DNA from: Gordonia gummivorans
GTDB lineage: Bacteria > Actinomycetota > Actinomycetes > Mycobacteriales > Mycobacteriaceae
Assembly: GCF_022513585.1 (NCBI RefSeq)
Contig: NZ_JAKWBF010000007.1
Span: 1 to 64,000, forward strand
Length of the DNA stretch: 64,000 bases
Direction of reading: 5' to 3'
A program made the translations under genes and the position numbers. Positions 38,371-47,490 of this stretch are shown piece after piece. The notes beneath the pieces were generated by a model, which saw only the letters and a list, made by a program, of their open reading frames with translations, was not told the origin of the DNA and did not search any database. Numbering within the stretch: position 1 is the first letter of the stretch; each line of letters opens with the position of its first letter.

Positions 38371-40298
38371 CTGACTCGCGCGACTCAGAGTCCCGTGCGC
38401 GGTTCCCGTTCAGCGCAGTCGTCGGCCAGGAGCAGTTGAAGCTTGCGCTGATTCTTTCGGCGGTCTCGCCGGGCATCGGCGGCGTGCTGATCCGCGGCGA
38501 GAAGGGCACCGCCAAATCGACCATCGTGCGTGGTCTCGGCCCGCTCCTCTCCGACCATGCCGGCCGGGGCCGGGTGGTGGAACTGCCGATCGGCGCCACC
38601 GAGGACCGGGTGATCGGTTCGCTGGATCTGACGTCGGTGCTGCGGGATGGTCGCGCGGACTTCACACCGGGTCTGCTTGCACGCGCCGACGGCGGTGTGC
38701 TCTACATCGACGAGGTCAACCTGTTGGCCGACCATCTCGTCGACGTTTTGCTCGACGCGGCGGCGAGCGGTCGGGTCACCATCGAGCGAGATGGTGTGTC
38801 GCACACGCAATCCGCCGATTTCGTCCTGGTCGGGACGATGAATCCGGAGGAGGGTGAGCTGCGACCGCAGTTGCTCGACCGGTTCGGTCTCGCGGTAGAT
38901 GTGGTGGCAGGCAAGGACATCGACGAGCGCGTGGAGGTCATCGCGCGACGCATGGCCTTCGACGCCGACCCGGAGACCTTCGTTGCCGAGCATGCCGACG
39001 ACGAACATGAACTGGCCGAACGGATTTCGTCGGCACGGGCCGCGGTCGCCTCGGTTGAGCTGCCCGTCGCCGAACTACGTCGCATAGCGGGGATCTGTGC
39101 CCACCTCGAGGTCGACGGCCTGCGCGGCGACATCGTGGTCGCACGAACGGCCGCGGCGCACGCCGCGTGGCGTGGTGTCGACACCGTCGACGAGTCCGAT
39201 GTGCGCGCCGCGGTGGCGCTTGCGCTCCCGCATCGTCGGCGCCGCAACCCGTTTGACGAGTCGGGGCTCACCGACGAGCAACTCGACGACGCGATGGACG
39301 CCGGCGACTCCGCAGCCGGGCCGCCCACTGATGGCCCAGACGCTGATGGTCCAGATGATGATGGTCCAGATGATGGCGGACCGGATGGGGATGGGCCGCA
39401 GGGGAATCCGCCGGAAGGCGGCACGAGCCAATCCCCTGCTCCCGAAGCCATCGACGCGCCATCCGACAGCGAATCATCGACGTCGCACAACGCTCCAGGA
39501 CCCCGGTTCGGGCCTGCGACCACGCCGACCGGTCGGCGTCTGCGCACGCTGCGGGTCGAAGGGATCGGCGACGGCGAACCTGGGCGCCGCTCGCGCGCCC
39601 GCAGCCGTCGCGGCCAGACCACCCACGCCATCGACTTCGAACGGGGTCGCCCGGTGCACCTGTTCGCAACTGTGCTCAATGCGGCGGCGCGTTCGGCTCC
39701 GCGACCCCGGATCGTCGAACCCGACCTGCGCGCCGCACAGCGCGTCGGTCAGGAGTCGAACCTCGTGGTGTTTGTCGTCGACCTCAGCGGGTCGATGACC
39801 GCGCGGCGACGGCTGGCGGCGGTGTCGGAGCTGTGCGTCGACCTGCTCCGCGACTCCTACACCCGACGCGACCGGGTGGCCGTCGTCGTCGCTCGAGGTA
39901 CGCAGGCGTCGTTGGTGGTTCCCCCGACCAAGTCCGTGGACATCGCCGTACGCCGACTCGCCGACGTCCGCACGGGCGGTCGGACTCCGCTCGCCGAAGG
40001 TCTGTTGATGGCGGCCGACGTGATCGAGCGATCGCGCCGCAGCGAGCCCGAGCGTCGTCCGCTGCTGGTGGTGCTCACCGATGGTCGCGCCACCGCGGGC
40101 CCCGACGCCGCCGCCCGCGCCCGCGGTGCAGCGGCGCACATCGCGCGCCGGGGTGTCGACAGCGTCGTCGTCGACTGCGAACAGGGGATGGTCCGGCTGG
40201 GTTTGGCCGCCGACCTCGCAGCGCACCTCGGTGGCGAGCTGATGGCGATCGACGAGCTGTCGCGCTCGGCGTTGCACCGATCCCACCCGGCAGCCTGA
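38367..40298 (+). CDS. Fused chelatase-type ATPase (ChlI + ChlD vWA)
   Basis: The 643-residue protein fuses an AAA+ ChlI-like domain (about 10-320; Walker A GEKGTAKS, Walker [12 protein letters not shown]) to a ChlD-like von Willebrand A domain (about 460-640; MIDAS DLSGSM). A low-complexity linker rich in Asp-Gly-Pro (about 310-375) separates them. Such proteins work as the AAA+ motor for cobalt or magnesium insertion and sit in the cobamide cluster of mycobacteria (Rv2850c). The large CobN-type subunit is not in this window. Magnesium chelation is unlikely here because no bacteriochlorophyll genes are seen. Confidence 0.88.
   Translation: MTDSRDSESRARFPFSAVVGQEQLKLALILSAVSPGIGGVLIRGEKGTAKSTIVRGLGPLLSDHAGRGRVVELPIGATEDRVIGSLDLTSVLRDGRADFTPGLLARADGGVLYIDEVNLLADHLVDVLLDAAASGRVTIERDGVSHTQSADFVLVGTMNPEEGELRPQLLDRFGLAVDVVAGKDIDERVEVIARRMAFDADPETFVAEHADDEHELAERISSARAAVASVELPVAELRRIAGICAHLEVDGLRGDIVVARTAAAHAAWRGVDTVDESDVRAAVALALPHRRRRNPFDESGLTDEQLDDAMDAGDSAAGPPTDGPDADGPDDDGPDDGGPDGDGPQGNPPEGGTSQSPAPEAIDAPSDSESSTSHNAPGPRFGPATTPTGRRLRTLRVEGIGDGEPGRRSRARSRRGQTTHAIDFERGRPVHLFATVLNAAARSAPRPRIVEPDLRAAQRVGQESNLVVFVVDLSGSMTARRRLAAVSELCVDLLRDSYTRRDRVAVVVARGTQASLVVPPTKSVDIAVRRLADVRTGGRTPLAEGLLMAADVIERSRRSEPERRPLLVVLTDGRATAGPDAAARARGAAAHIARRGVDSVVVDCEQGMVRLGLAADLAAHLGGELMAIDELSRSALHRSHPAA
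39325..39425 (+). repeat. Degenerate GATGGTCCAGAT repeats in chelatase linker
   Basis: Short in-frame repeats of the type GATGGTCCAGATGATG encode the Asp-Gly-Pro-rich hinge between the AAA+ and vWA domains. Slippage could change its length between strains. Confidence 0.6.
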
Positions 40299-40325
40299 TC
40301 ACGCCCGCGATCGAGGAGACAGACT

Positions 40326-40943
40326 GTGCCACAGGGAGTTCCCGCCACCATCCCCGACGACGGCCTCACCACCCGGCAACGCCGCAACACGCCGGTACTC
40401 GCCGTGCACACCGGCGACGGCAAGGGAAAGTCCACCGCCGCATTCGGGATGGCGATGCGTGCCTGGAATGCCGGGATGCGGGTCGCGGTGTTCCAGTTCG
40501 TCAAGAGCGCGAAATGGAAGGTGGGCGAGGAGTCGGCGATGCTGGCGCTCGGGGAGGTGCACACCTCCACCGGCGCGGGTGGTCCGGTCGAGTGGCACAA
40601 GATGGGGCAGGGGTGGTCGTGGTTGCGGGCCAACACCGAGCACACCGACGACCATGCGGAGGCGGCCCGGATCGGGTGGACGGAGATCGCCCGGCGACTC
40701 GCGGCGAACGAACACGACTTCTATGTCCTCGACGAGTTCACCTACCCACTGGACTGGGGCTGGGTGGACACCGACGAGGTGATCGACGCACTCACCGCAC
40801 GTCCCGACCGCCAGCATGTGGTGATCACCGGGCGTCGTGCGCCGCAGGCGTTGATGGACGCCGCTGATCTCGTCACCGAGATGCGTAAGGTACGACACCC
40901 GATGGACGCCGGGCGTAAGGGCCAGAAGGGCATCGAATGGTGA
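40326..40943 (+). CDS. cobO: Cob(I)yrinic acid a,c-diamide adenosyltransferase
   Basis: The 205-residue CobO/CobA-type enzyme attaches the adenosyl group of ATP to cobalt(I) corrinoids. It has the P-loop HTGDGKGKSTAAFG and the family motifs FQFVKSAKWK, TEHTDDHAEAA and VLDEFTYPLDWGW. GTG at 40326 precedes the reading frame. It follows the chelatase ATPase after 27 bases and precedes cobB after 10, forming the cobamide operon. Confidence 0.95.
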   Translation: MPQGVPATIPDDGLTTRQRRNTPVLAVHTGDGKGKSTAAFGMAMRAWNAGMRVAVFQFVKSAKWKVGEESAMLALGEVHTSTGAGGPVEWHKMGQGWSWLRANTEHTDDHAEAARIGWTEIARRLAANEHDFYVLDEFTYPLDWGWVDTDEVIDALTARPDRQHVVITGRRAPQALMDAADLVTEMRKVRHPMDAGRKGQKGIEW

Positions 40944-40953
40944 GGGCGCTTCG

Positions 40954-42369
40954 GTGAACGCCGGGATTCCAGCCGTGGTCATCGCCGCACCCTCATCGGG
41001 CAGCGGTAAGACGACCGTGACCACCGGACTCGTCGGTGCGCTGCGGGCCGCCGGGCATCGGGTGGCGCCGTTCAAGGTCGGGCCCGACTACATCGACCCC
41101 GGCTATCACGCGGTCGCCGCGGGTCGGGTGGGACGCAATCTCGACCCGAATCTCGTTGGGGCCGAGCTGATTGCGCCGCTGTTTGCGGCCGGGTGCGCGG
41201 GCGCGGACATCGCCGTCGTCGAAGGCGTGATGGGTCTGTTCGACGGCCGTATCGTTCTGGGTGACGACTCCGGTGACTCGGATCTGCTCGGTCGGGGTTC
41301 GACTGCGCACGTCGCCACACTGATCGGGGCCCCCGTCGTCCTCGTGGTCGACGCCGCGGGTCATAGTCAGTCCTTGTCGGCAGTGCTGCACGGATTCCTC
41401 AGCTACGAGCCGTCGGTCCGAATCGCGGGGGTGATCCTCAACCGTGTGGGGTCCGAGCGTCACGAAGCAGTTCTGCGGCAGGCATGTTCGCGCGTGGGTA
41501 TGCCGGTGTTCGGTGTGCTGCGCCGTGATCCGTCCCTGGCGGTCCCGTCTCGTCACCTGGGCTTGATTCCCGCCGCCGAACGCAGCGCGGAGGCGATGGC
41601 CGCTGTCGACGCGATGGCCCGTGGAGTGGCTGCATCTCTCGATCTGCCCGCGATTGTCGCTGCGGCGCAGACTGCGTCGCCGCCGATCGTCGGGGCGTGG
41701 TCGGCGGGCGATGCGGTCGAGGCAGTCCAATCACCGGCCCGGACCCCACTGATCGCGGTGGCCGGGGGTGCAGCTTTCACCTTCGGCTATGCCGAGCACA
41801 CCGAGATGCTGCGTGCCGCTGGCGCGGAGGTCGTCGGCTTCGATCCGCTGCACGACCCACTCCCGGCTGGTGCCGGGGGCGTGGTGATCGGTGGCGGATT
41901 CCCGGAAGAGCATGCAGAAGCGTTGGCGGCCAACGAGATCCTTCGTCACGGATTGCGCGACCACGTCCGCCGCGGTGGTCCTGTGCAGGCGGAATGTGCG
42001 GGCCTGCTCTACCTGTCGACCCATCTCGACGGTCATCCGATGAGCGGAGTCCTCGACATCGAGGGGCATTTCGGTCCGACGCTGACGCTCGGCTACCGAG
42101 ACGCCGTCGCCGTCGGTGATTCGGTGCTGTACCGCAGCGGCGACCGCGTGACCGGCCACGAATTCCACCGCAGCCACGTCGTTGCCGTTGGTGCCGACGC
42201 CCCCGGTCCGGCGTGGGCGTGGACCGGTCCGGACGGCCGGGCATCGATGCACGGTGTCGCGACGATGGCTGTGCATGCGTCGTACCTGCACGTTCATCCG
42301 GTTGCCGTACCGCACGCGATCCGACGTTTCGTCCATGCCGCAACGATATTCAGTGCGGCCGCAGCATGA
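40954..42369 (+). CDS. cobB: Cobyrinate a,c-diamide synthase
   Basis: This 471-residue glutamine amidotransferase adds amides at positions a and c of cobyrinate. It has P-loop-like APSSGSGKTTVTTGL, then FKVGPDYIDPGYH and VVEGVMGLFDG, and the C-terminal glutaminase with QAECAGLLYL (Cys) and HASYLHVHP (His). GTG at 40954 is the start. It belongs with cobO and the chelatase. In M. tuberculosis it is followed by cysG; here dosS and related genes lie between them. Confidence 0.95.
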   Translation: MNAGIPAVVIAAPSSGSGKTTVTTGLVGALRAAGHRVAPFKVGPDYIDPGYHAVAAGRVGRNLDPNLVGAELIAPLFAAGCAGADIAVVEGVMGLFDGRIVLGDDSGDSDLLGRGSTAHVATLIGAPVVLVVDAAGHSQSLSAVLHGFLSYEPSVRIAGVILNRVGSERHEAVLRQACSRVGMPVFGVLRRDPSLAVPSRHLGLIPAAERSAEAMAAVDAMARGVAASLDLPAIVAAAQTASPPIVGAWSAGDAVEAVQSPARTPLIAVAGGAAFTFGYAEHTEMLRAAGAEVVGFDPLHDPLPAGAGGVVIGGGFPEEHAEALAANEILRHGLRDHVRRGGPVQAECAGLLYLSTHLDGHPMSGVLDIEGHFGPTLTLGYRDAVAVGDSVLYRSGDRVTGHEFHRSHVVAVGADAPGPAWAWTGPDGRASMHGVATMAVHASYLHVHPVAVPHAIRRFVHAATIFSAAAA

Positions 42370-42380
42370 GGGACAGAAGC

Positions 42381-44027
42381 ATGCGAGAAAGCGGTCTGCG
42401 AGAAGCGCTCGACGCCGTCGCACGCCACGGCGCCGACGACCCGACCCTGATGCGGGACCTGCTCGAAGCGGTACTCGTGGTGGGGCAGGGACTCGACCTC
42501 GACGACGCGTTGCAGCGGATCGTCGAGGTCGCGGTCGGCGTGGTCGACGCCCGCTACGGTGCGCTCGGTGTTCGCGGACCCGATGGCGACCTGAGCGCCT
42601 TTGTGTACACGGGGATCACACCGAAACAACGTGCGCAGATGGGCGACTTGCCGGTGGGCCGCGGCGTGCTCGGCGTGCTGATGGACGACCCGCACATCCT
42701 GCGCATCCCCGACCTCTCCCAACATCCTGCGTCGGTGGGTTTTCCGCCTCATCACCCGCCGATGACGACATTCCTCGGTGCGCCGATCATCATCCGTGGG
42801 GCCATCTTCGGCCGGATCTACCTCACCGAGAAGCGATCTGCATCGGAGTTCACCGAACTCGACGAGACCCTGATCGCAGTGCTTGCGGTGGCCGCGGGCA
42901 TCGCGGTCGACAACTCGCGGCTGTTCGAGCGGGCGCGTACGCGTCATCGCTGGATGCAGTTGGTTGCCCGGCGCGGGTCCGAGCCGCTTGCCGGAATAGC
43001 GTTGTCGGACACGATGTCGCGCCTGTGCACCGATGTCGCCGATCTGGTCGGCGCCATCGATGTGTTCATCGTCACCGACGACGCGGGTGAAGTGGAGATC
43101 CGCGGCCACACGGGTGCGGCGATCGAACCCGACGCGTTCGCGAGTCCGTCTGCGACCTCGCTCAAAGTGCAGCGCAGCGGTGAGATCGCCCCCGCGTTGG
43201 TGCGGCGAGGTGCACAGTGGACCACGGTGCAGCCGCTGCAGCGCGCCGCCGGCGCCTTCGGCTGGATTCTGATCACCCACCACGACCGTCCTCATTGGGA
43301 GCCCGAGGAGATCGCCGGGCTCGCCGGTGTCGCCGAGGTGGCCTCGCTCGCCGTCGTCTATGCCGAACAGCAACAGGTGGCCCGCGATCTCGAGGTTCTC
43401 GAGGACCGGCATCGCATCGCACGTGACCTGCACGATCACGTCATCCAGCGACTCTTCGCGGTCGGCATGTCGGTCCAGACGCTGTTGGCGCATGCGTCGG
43501 CAGGAACATCGCCCGATCCGGAGTCGGTCAACAATCGCCTCGAGCAGATCATGACCGACCTCGATCGCACCATCGCGCAGATCCGGACGTCGATCTTCGA
43601 CCTGCAGACCGTGCCCGGCCACCACGACACCTCCACGCTGCGTCGTCGGGTGCTCGACATCGTGTCCGAGCTCTCGGTGCATGCGCCCATCTCGCCGAGC
43701 GTGTCCTTCGACGGCCCAGTCGACACCGTCGTCCCCGAATCGCTTGGGCCGCACATCGATGCGGTGCTCCGCGAAGGGCTCAGCAACGCGCTCCGCCACG
43801 CCCACGCCGAGCATATCGGGGTGTCGGTGAGTGCCGACGACGTCCTCACGGTCGAGATCACCGACGACGGAGTGGGTATCGGCACCGACGTCACCTACCG
43901 CGGACTGGACAACCTGACTCGCCGGGCCGAGGAATGCGACGGGACGTTCACAGTGGTAACCACGCCCCGACACGGAAAACACAGCGGCGGAACCACGTTG
44001 ACGTGGTCGGTGCCGCTGGTTGGCTGA
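42381..44027 (+). CDS. dosS: DosS/DosT-like GAF sensor histidine kinase
   Basis: The 548-residue kinase has two GAF domains (about 35-180 and 200-335), a HisKA_3 domain with His351 (ARDLHDHVIQRLF), and an HATPase with SNALRHAHAEHIGV and DDGVGIG. The first GAF keeps the DosS-like stretch SQHPASVGFPPHHPPMTTF (His124 and His125), which in M. tuberculosis DosS contains the heme-ligand His. This suggests a heme-based redox or gas sensor. I prefer ATG 42381 because GAGGGA lies upstream; ATG 42366 overlaps the cobB stop. It faces dosR, rather than sharing an operon with it. Confidence 0.88.
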   Translation: MRESGLREALDAVARHGADDPTLMRDLLEAVLVVGQGLDLDDALQRIVEVAVGVVDARYGALGVRGPDGDLSAFVYTGITPKQRAQMGDLPVGRGVLGVLMDDPHILRIPDLSQHPASVGFPPHHPPMTTFLGAPIIIRGAIFGRIYLTEKRSASEFTELDETLIAVLAVAAGIAVDNSRLFERARTRHRWMQLVARRGSEPLAGIALSDTMSRLCTDVADLVGAIDVFIVTDDAGEVEIRGHTGAAIEPDAFASPSATSLKVQRSGEIAPALVRRGAQWTTVQPLQRAAGAFGWILITHHDRPHWEPEEIAGLAGVAEVASLAVVYAEQQQVARDLEVLEDRHRIARDLHDHVIQRLFAVGMSVQTLLAHASAGTSPDPESVNNRLEQIMTDLDRTIAQIRTSIFDLQTVPGHHDTSTLRRRVLDIVSELSVHAPISPSVSFDGPVDTVVPESLGPHIDAVLREGLSNALRHAHAEHIGVSVSADDVLTVEITDDGVGIGTDVTYRGLDNLTRRAEECDGTFTVVTTPRHGKHSGGTTLTWSVPLVG

Positions 44028-44032
44028 GTGCC

Positions 44033-44704
44033 TCAGAGCTTCCCGTCGCGCAACTTGGTGGCCATCACCGCGACCTGGGTGCGCCGCTGCATGTCGAGTT
44101 TGGCCAGGATGCGTGAGACGTAGTTCTTGATCGTCTTCTCCGCCAGGAACATCTTCCCGGCGATCTGGCGGTTGGTCATGCCCTCGCCGATGAGGTTGAA
44201 CACTTCGCGTTCTTGCGCGGTCAGTTCGGCGAGCGGATCGTGCTTTTCCTTGCCGTTGCGCAATTTGGCGAGAAGTGCGGCGGTACTGCGATCGTCGAGC
44301 AGCGAACCGCCGCGTCCGACGGTGCGGACTGCGGCCACCAGGTTGTTGCCGAGGATCTGCTTGAGCACGAAGCCCGACGCGCCGGCGAGGACCGCGGCGA
44401 GCAGGGCGTCGTCGTCGGCGTAGCTGGTCAGCATCAGACAGTGGATCGACGGTTCGGCGGCCCGGACGTCGCGGCACAGTTCGACGCCGTTGCCGTCGGG
44501 CAGGCGGACGTCGAGCACGGCGACATCCGGCTTGGTCGCCAAGATGCCGACCAGCGCCTCGCGGACGGATGCCGCCTCGCCGACCACCTTTATGTCGCCG
44601 GTGGTGCCGAGCAGATCACGCAGGCCGCGTCGAACGAGTTCGTGGTCGTCGACGAGGTACGCGCGCACGGGCCTGTCAGGGCCTGGGGAGCTGTCATCAG
44701 GCAT
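44033..44704 (-). CDS. dosR: DosR-like NarL-family response regulator
   Basis: The 223-residue regulator has a receiver domain with phospho-acceptor Asp65 (VLDVRLPDG) and a LuxR-type DNA-binding domain: [20 protein letters not shown] and then [18 protein letters not shown]. The latter closely resembles mycobacterial DosR, which controls hypoxia and nitric-oxide genes. I chose ATG 44704 (MPDDSSPG); a longer frame from 44788 would include the regulatory box. It converges on dosS with five bases between the stops. A DosR box 55-74 bases upstream suggests autoregulation. Confidence 0.9.
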   Translation of the reverse strand: MPDDSSPGPDRPVRAYLVDDHELVRRGLRDLLGTTGDIKVVGEAASVREALVGILATKPDVAVLDVRLPDGNGVELCRDVRAAEPSIHCLMLTSYADDDALLAAVLAGASGFVLKQILGNNLVAAVRTVGRGGSLLDDRSTAALLAKLRNGKEKHDPLAELTAQEREVFNLIGEGMTNRQIAGKMFLAEKTIKNYVSRILAKLDMQRRTQVAVMATKLRDGKL

Positions 44705-44758
44705 GGCCCCGAATTTACCGGAGTCGGTGGCCAAACTCGCGACGTCGGTCCCGGTCGG

Positions 44759-44778
44759 TTCGGGACTTTGGGCCCACG
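44759..44778. promoter_or_regulatory. DosR-type box
   Basis: TTCGGGACTTTGGGCCCACG matches the DosR consensus TTSGGGACTWWWGTCSS at 15 of 17 positions. It lies between the divergent dosR and desaturase genes, 55 bases from dosR and 71 from the desaturase start, so one dimer pair could control both directions. Confidence 0.75.
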
Positions 44779-44807
44779 ATCGCACCACCTTTCACACCGC
44801 AGAGTGA

Positions 44808-44813
44808 TAGCTA
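44808..44813 (+). promoter_or_regulatory. Possible -10 box for desaturase gene
   Basis: TAGCTA lies 35 bases before the GTG at 44849 and 30 bases after the DosR box, a workable distance for activation. Confidence 0.4.
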
Positions 44814-44848
44814 CCCGAATCAGGCAACTCATCAGATCAGGAGTGCAC

Positions 44849-45844
44849 GTGACCATCCTCATCGGATCACCCGAGCTCAACGATTCCGGAATGACCGGCT
44901 CGGACCTCCTCCGGGAATTGCTCCCGGTGTGCGAGACCGAGGTCGAGCGACACATGAAGATGACCAAGGACTGGCATCCGCACGACTACGTGCCGTGGGA
45001 CGAGGGCCGCAACTTCGCCGCCCTGGGCGGCGACGACTGGGATCCCGAGCAGTCCAAGCTGTCCGACGTGGCGAAGGCCGCGATGATCACCAACCTGCTC
45101 ACCGAGGACAACCTGCCGTCGTATCACCGCGTGATCGCCGACAACTTCAGCCTCGACGACGCGTGGGGATGGTGGGTCGGTCGGTGGACCGCGGAGGAGA
45201 TGCGCCATTCCACGGTGATGCGCGACTACCTCGTGGTCACGCGCGGAGTGGACCCGGTGGAGCTCGAAGAGATCCGCATGCAGCACATGACGTCGGGCTT
45301 CAACCCGCTGCCCGAGGACGACGGTCAGCGCGACCACAGCTTCGACATGCTCTACGCCGTCAGCTATGTGAGCTTCCAGGAGCTGGCCACCCGGGTGTCG
45401 CACCGCAACACCGGCAAGGCCTGCGGTGATCCGATCGCCGACCGCATGCTGCAGCGGGTCGCGGCCGACGAGAACCTGCACATGCTCTTCTATCGCAACA
45501 TCGTCGCCGGCGCGCTCGACCTGGTGCCCGATCAGACGATGGCCGCGATCTACGGGATCGTCTCGAACTTCCAGATGCCCGGCGCCACCATGCCGAACTT
45601 CCGCCGCAACGCGGTTCTGATCGCCAAGGGCGGCATCTATGATCTGCCGCAACACCTTTCGGAGGTCGTGATGCCAGTCCTGCGCAAGTGGCGGATCTTT
45701 GAACGTGACGACTTCGGTCCCCTCGGTGAGCACTACCGCGAGTTGCTCGCCGACTTCCTCGAGCAGATGAACGTGAAGGTGGAGAAGTTCGAGGCCGCGC
45801 GCGAGCGCGCACTCGAGCGGCAGCGCGCGAAGGGACTGGCATGA
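44849..45844 (+). CDS. Acyl-ACP desaturase (soluble diiron type)
   Basis: The 331-residue protein is a soluble stearoyl-ACP-type desaturase like DesA1/DesA2 of mycobacteria, which inserts a double bond in acyl chains using O2. Diiron ligands are visible as WTAEEMRHS and VAADENLHML (EExxH and DExxH patterns) in a four-helix bundle, with an early Glu in LTEDNLPSY. AGGAG precedes the GTG at 44849. A DosR-type box lies upstream, and the small Cys-rich gene overlaps its stop. Expression under hypoxia would be paradoxical for an oxygen-dependent enzyme. Confidence 0.88.
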   Translation: MTILIGSPELNDSGMTGSDLLRELLPVCETEVERHMKMTKDWHPHDYVPWDEGRNFAALGGDDWDPEQSKLSDVAKAAMITNLLTEDNLPSYHRVIADNFSLDDAWGWWVGRWTAEEMRHSTVMRDYLVVTRGVDPVELEEIRMQHMTSGFNPLPEDDGQRDHSFDMLYAVSYVSFQELATRVSHRNTGKACGDPIADRMLQRVAADENLHMLFYRNIVAGALDLVPDQTMAAIYGIVSNFQMPGATMPNFRRNAVLIAKGGIYDLPQHLSEVVMPVLRKWRIFERDDFGPLGEHYRELLADFLEQMNVKVEKFEAARERALERQRAKGLA

Positions 45845-46191
45845 CGATCATGGAGCCGTTGAACATCCAGGTGCTCGCCGACCTGCCCGAGGGCCCGGGG
45901 TGCGCGGGCTGCTGTGGCAGCTGCGAACAGCCGGCCGGTGGAGAACCCATCGCGGATTCCACCCCGGTGCTCGCGGGATTCGACACCGCCATCGCCATGG
46001 CGGAGGCAGCTGCCGACCACAACCCGACGTGGTGGAACGAGATCCGGGCCCGGGCCGACGACCCGAGTGCGGGCGAGTACTGCAGTTCGCTGCTGCTCGG
46101 TGCGATGCTGGAATCGTCGGCGCATCGGCTCGGTGTCCCCGTCGCCGACGTGTGGGCACACATCCGCCGGACCGGGGAGCTCCCGCTCTGA
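45841..46191 (+). CDS. Small Cys-rich protein, unknown function
   Basis: The 116-residue protein has a CxxCCxxC cluster near its N-terminus (Cys21, 24, 25, 28, in GCAGCCGSC) and one more Cys near residue 81. The rest is predicted helical and acidic, with no signal peptide or membrane segment. I do not recognise the family. The start ATG overlaps the desaturase stop (ATGA), so the two are translationally coupled. The cluster could hold iron-sulfur or zinc or serve as an electron donor to the desaturase; this is a guess from context. Confidence 0.75.
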   Translation: MTIMEPLNIQVLADLPEGPGCAGCCGSCEQPAGGEPIADSTPVLAGFDTAIAMAEAAADHNPTWWNEIRARADDPSAGEYCSSLLLGAMLESSAHRLGVPVADVWAHIRRTGELPL

Positions 46192-46205
46192 GGGGTGGTC
46201 GTCGG

Positions 46206-46211
46206 TAGGAT
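46206..46211 (+). promoter_or_regulatory. -10 box for cysG
   Basis: TAGGAT ends eight bases before the ATG at 46220, consistent with a leaderless transcript. Confidence 0.45.
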
Positions 46212-46219
46212 CTCCTGCC

Positions 46220-47464
46220 ATGCCCGACACCCACGACCATCCTGTGACAGGTGACGACGAGATCCGCACCCACTACCTCGTCGGACTCGACCTCACCGGC
46301 CGCAAGGTGGTGGTCGTCGGCGGTGGATCAGTGGCCCAGCGACGTCTGCCCAATCTGGTGTCGGCGGGTGCCGACGTGCACATCATCGCCATCGATCCGA
46401 CGCCTGCCGTGGAGTCCTACCCGGGTGTCACGGTGCACCGTCGCGCCTACGTCGCCGGTGACCTCGACGGTGCCTGGTACGCGATGGCCTGTACCGACGA
46501 TCCCGCCGTGAATGCGGCCGTGGTCGCCGAGGCCGAACAGCGTCATACCTTCTGCGTACGGGCCGACGACGCCCGGTTCGGCACCGCCGTCACGCCCGCG
46601 TCGGGCCGCCATCGAGACGTGCATTTCGGTGTGCTCGCCAGTGGCGACCACAGGTTGTCGGCGGCGTTGCGGGCCGCCATCTCGAAAGCGCTCGCCGACG
46701 GGTCCCTGACCGTCGACGACGACGCTCCGCACCCGGCCGGCGTCGCGCTGGTCGGAGGTGGTCCGGGCGACCCCGACCTCATCACCGTCCGTGGTCAACG
46801 TCTGCTGATGGAGGCCGACGTGGTGGTCGCCGACCGCCTCGCGCCCGCCGAACTACTCGCGGCGCTCGGGCCACAGGTCGAGATCATCGACGCGGCCAAG
46901 GTGCCCTACGGCCGAGCGATGAAGCAAGAGGCCATCAACGACGTCCTGGTCGCCAAGGCCCGTGAAGGGAAGTTCGTCGTCCGCCTCAAAGGCGGCGACC
47001 CCTATGTCTATGGCCGAGGTTTCGAGGAACTGCAGGCCTGTGTCGACGCGGGCGTACCGGTGACGGTCGTACCCGGTATCAGCAGTTCGATCGCGGCACC
47101 GGCCGCGGCCGGTATCCCGGTCACCCATCGTGGGGTGACCCACGAGGTCGTCATCGCCTCCGGGCACGTCCCGCCGGGACATCCGGACTCACTGATCGAC
47201 TGGTCGGCGATGGCCAAGCTGCGCGGCACCCTCGTCCTGATGATGGCCGTCGAACGCGTCGAGGTGTTCGCCGACGCACTACTGGCCGGCGGACGGCCTG
47301 CGACGACACCGGTCGCGATGATCGAGAACGGGTCGCTGCCGACGCAGCGGGTGCTGCGCACCGACCTGGCGGGTGCGGGTGCGGTGGCGGCCGCCGAAGG
47401 GCTCCGACCGCCCGCAATCGTCATCGTCGGGGATGTCGCCGGATTCACCGAAGGAGCGGTCTAG
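46220..47464 (+). CDS. cysG: Siroheme synthase / uroporphyrinogen-III methyltransferase
   Basis: The 414-residue bifunctional protein has an N-terminal precorrin-2 dehydrogenase/ferrochelatase-like domain (about 15-165; VVVVGGGSVAQRRL) and a C-terminal SAM-dependent uroporphyrinogen-III C-methyltransferase (about 173-410; VGGGPGDPDLITVRG and VRLKGGDPYVYGRG). It makes precorrin-2, the branch point to siroheme and cobalamin. It matches Rv2847c. In this genome the dosS-dosR-desaturase block separates it from cobB. Confidence 0.93.
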   Translation: MPDTHDHPVTGDDEIRTHYLVGLDLTGRKVVVVGGGSVAQRRLPNLVSAGADVHIIAIDPTPAVESYPGVTVHRRAYVAGDLDGAWYAMACTDDPAVNAAVVAEAEQRHTFCVRADDARFGTAVTPASGRHRDVHFGVLASGDHRLSAALRAAISKALADGSLTVDDDAPHPAGVALVGGGPGDPDLITVRGQRLLMEADVVVADRLAPAELLAALGPQVEIIDAAKVPYGRAMKQEAINDVLVAKAREGKFVVRLKGGDPYVYGRGFEELQACVDAGVPVTVVPGISSSIAAPAAAGIPVTHRGVTHEVVIASGHVPPGHPDSLIDWSAMAKLRGTLVLMMAVERVEVFADALLAGGRPATTPVAMIENGSLPTQRVLRTDLAGAGAVAAAEGLRPPAIVIVGDVAGFTEGAV

Positions 47465-47490
47465 TTGTCGCGGTAGGACAATCGACCAGA

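Noticed and set aside
42294..44477. 727-codon minus-strand frame across dosS and dosR
   Set aside because: Antisense to dosS and out of frame with dosR; both of those have complete domain sets.
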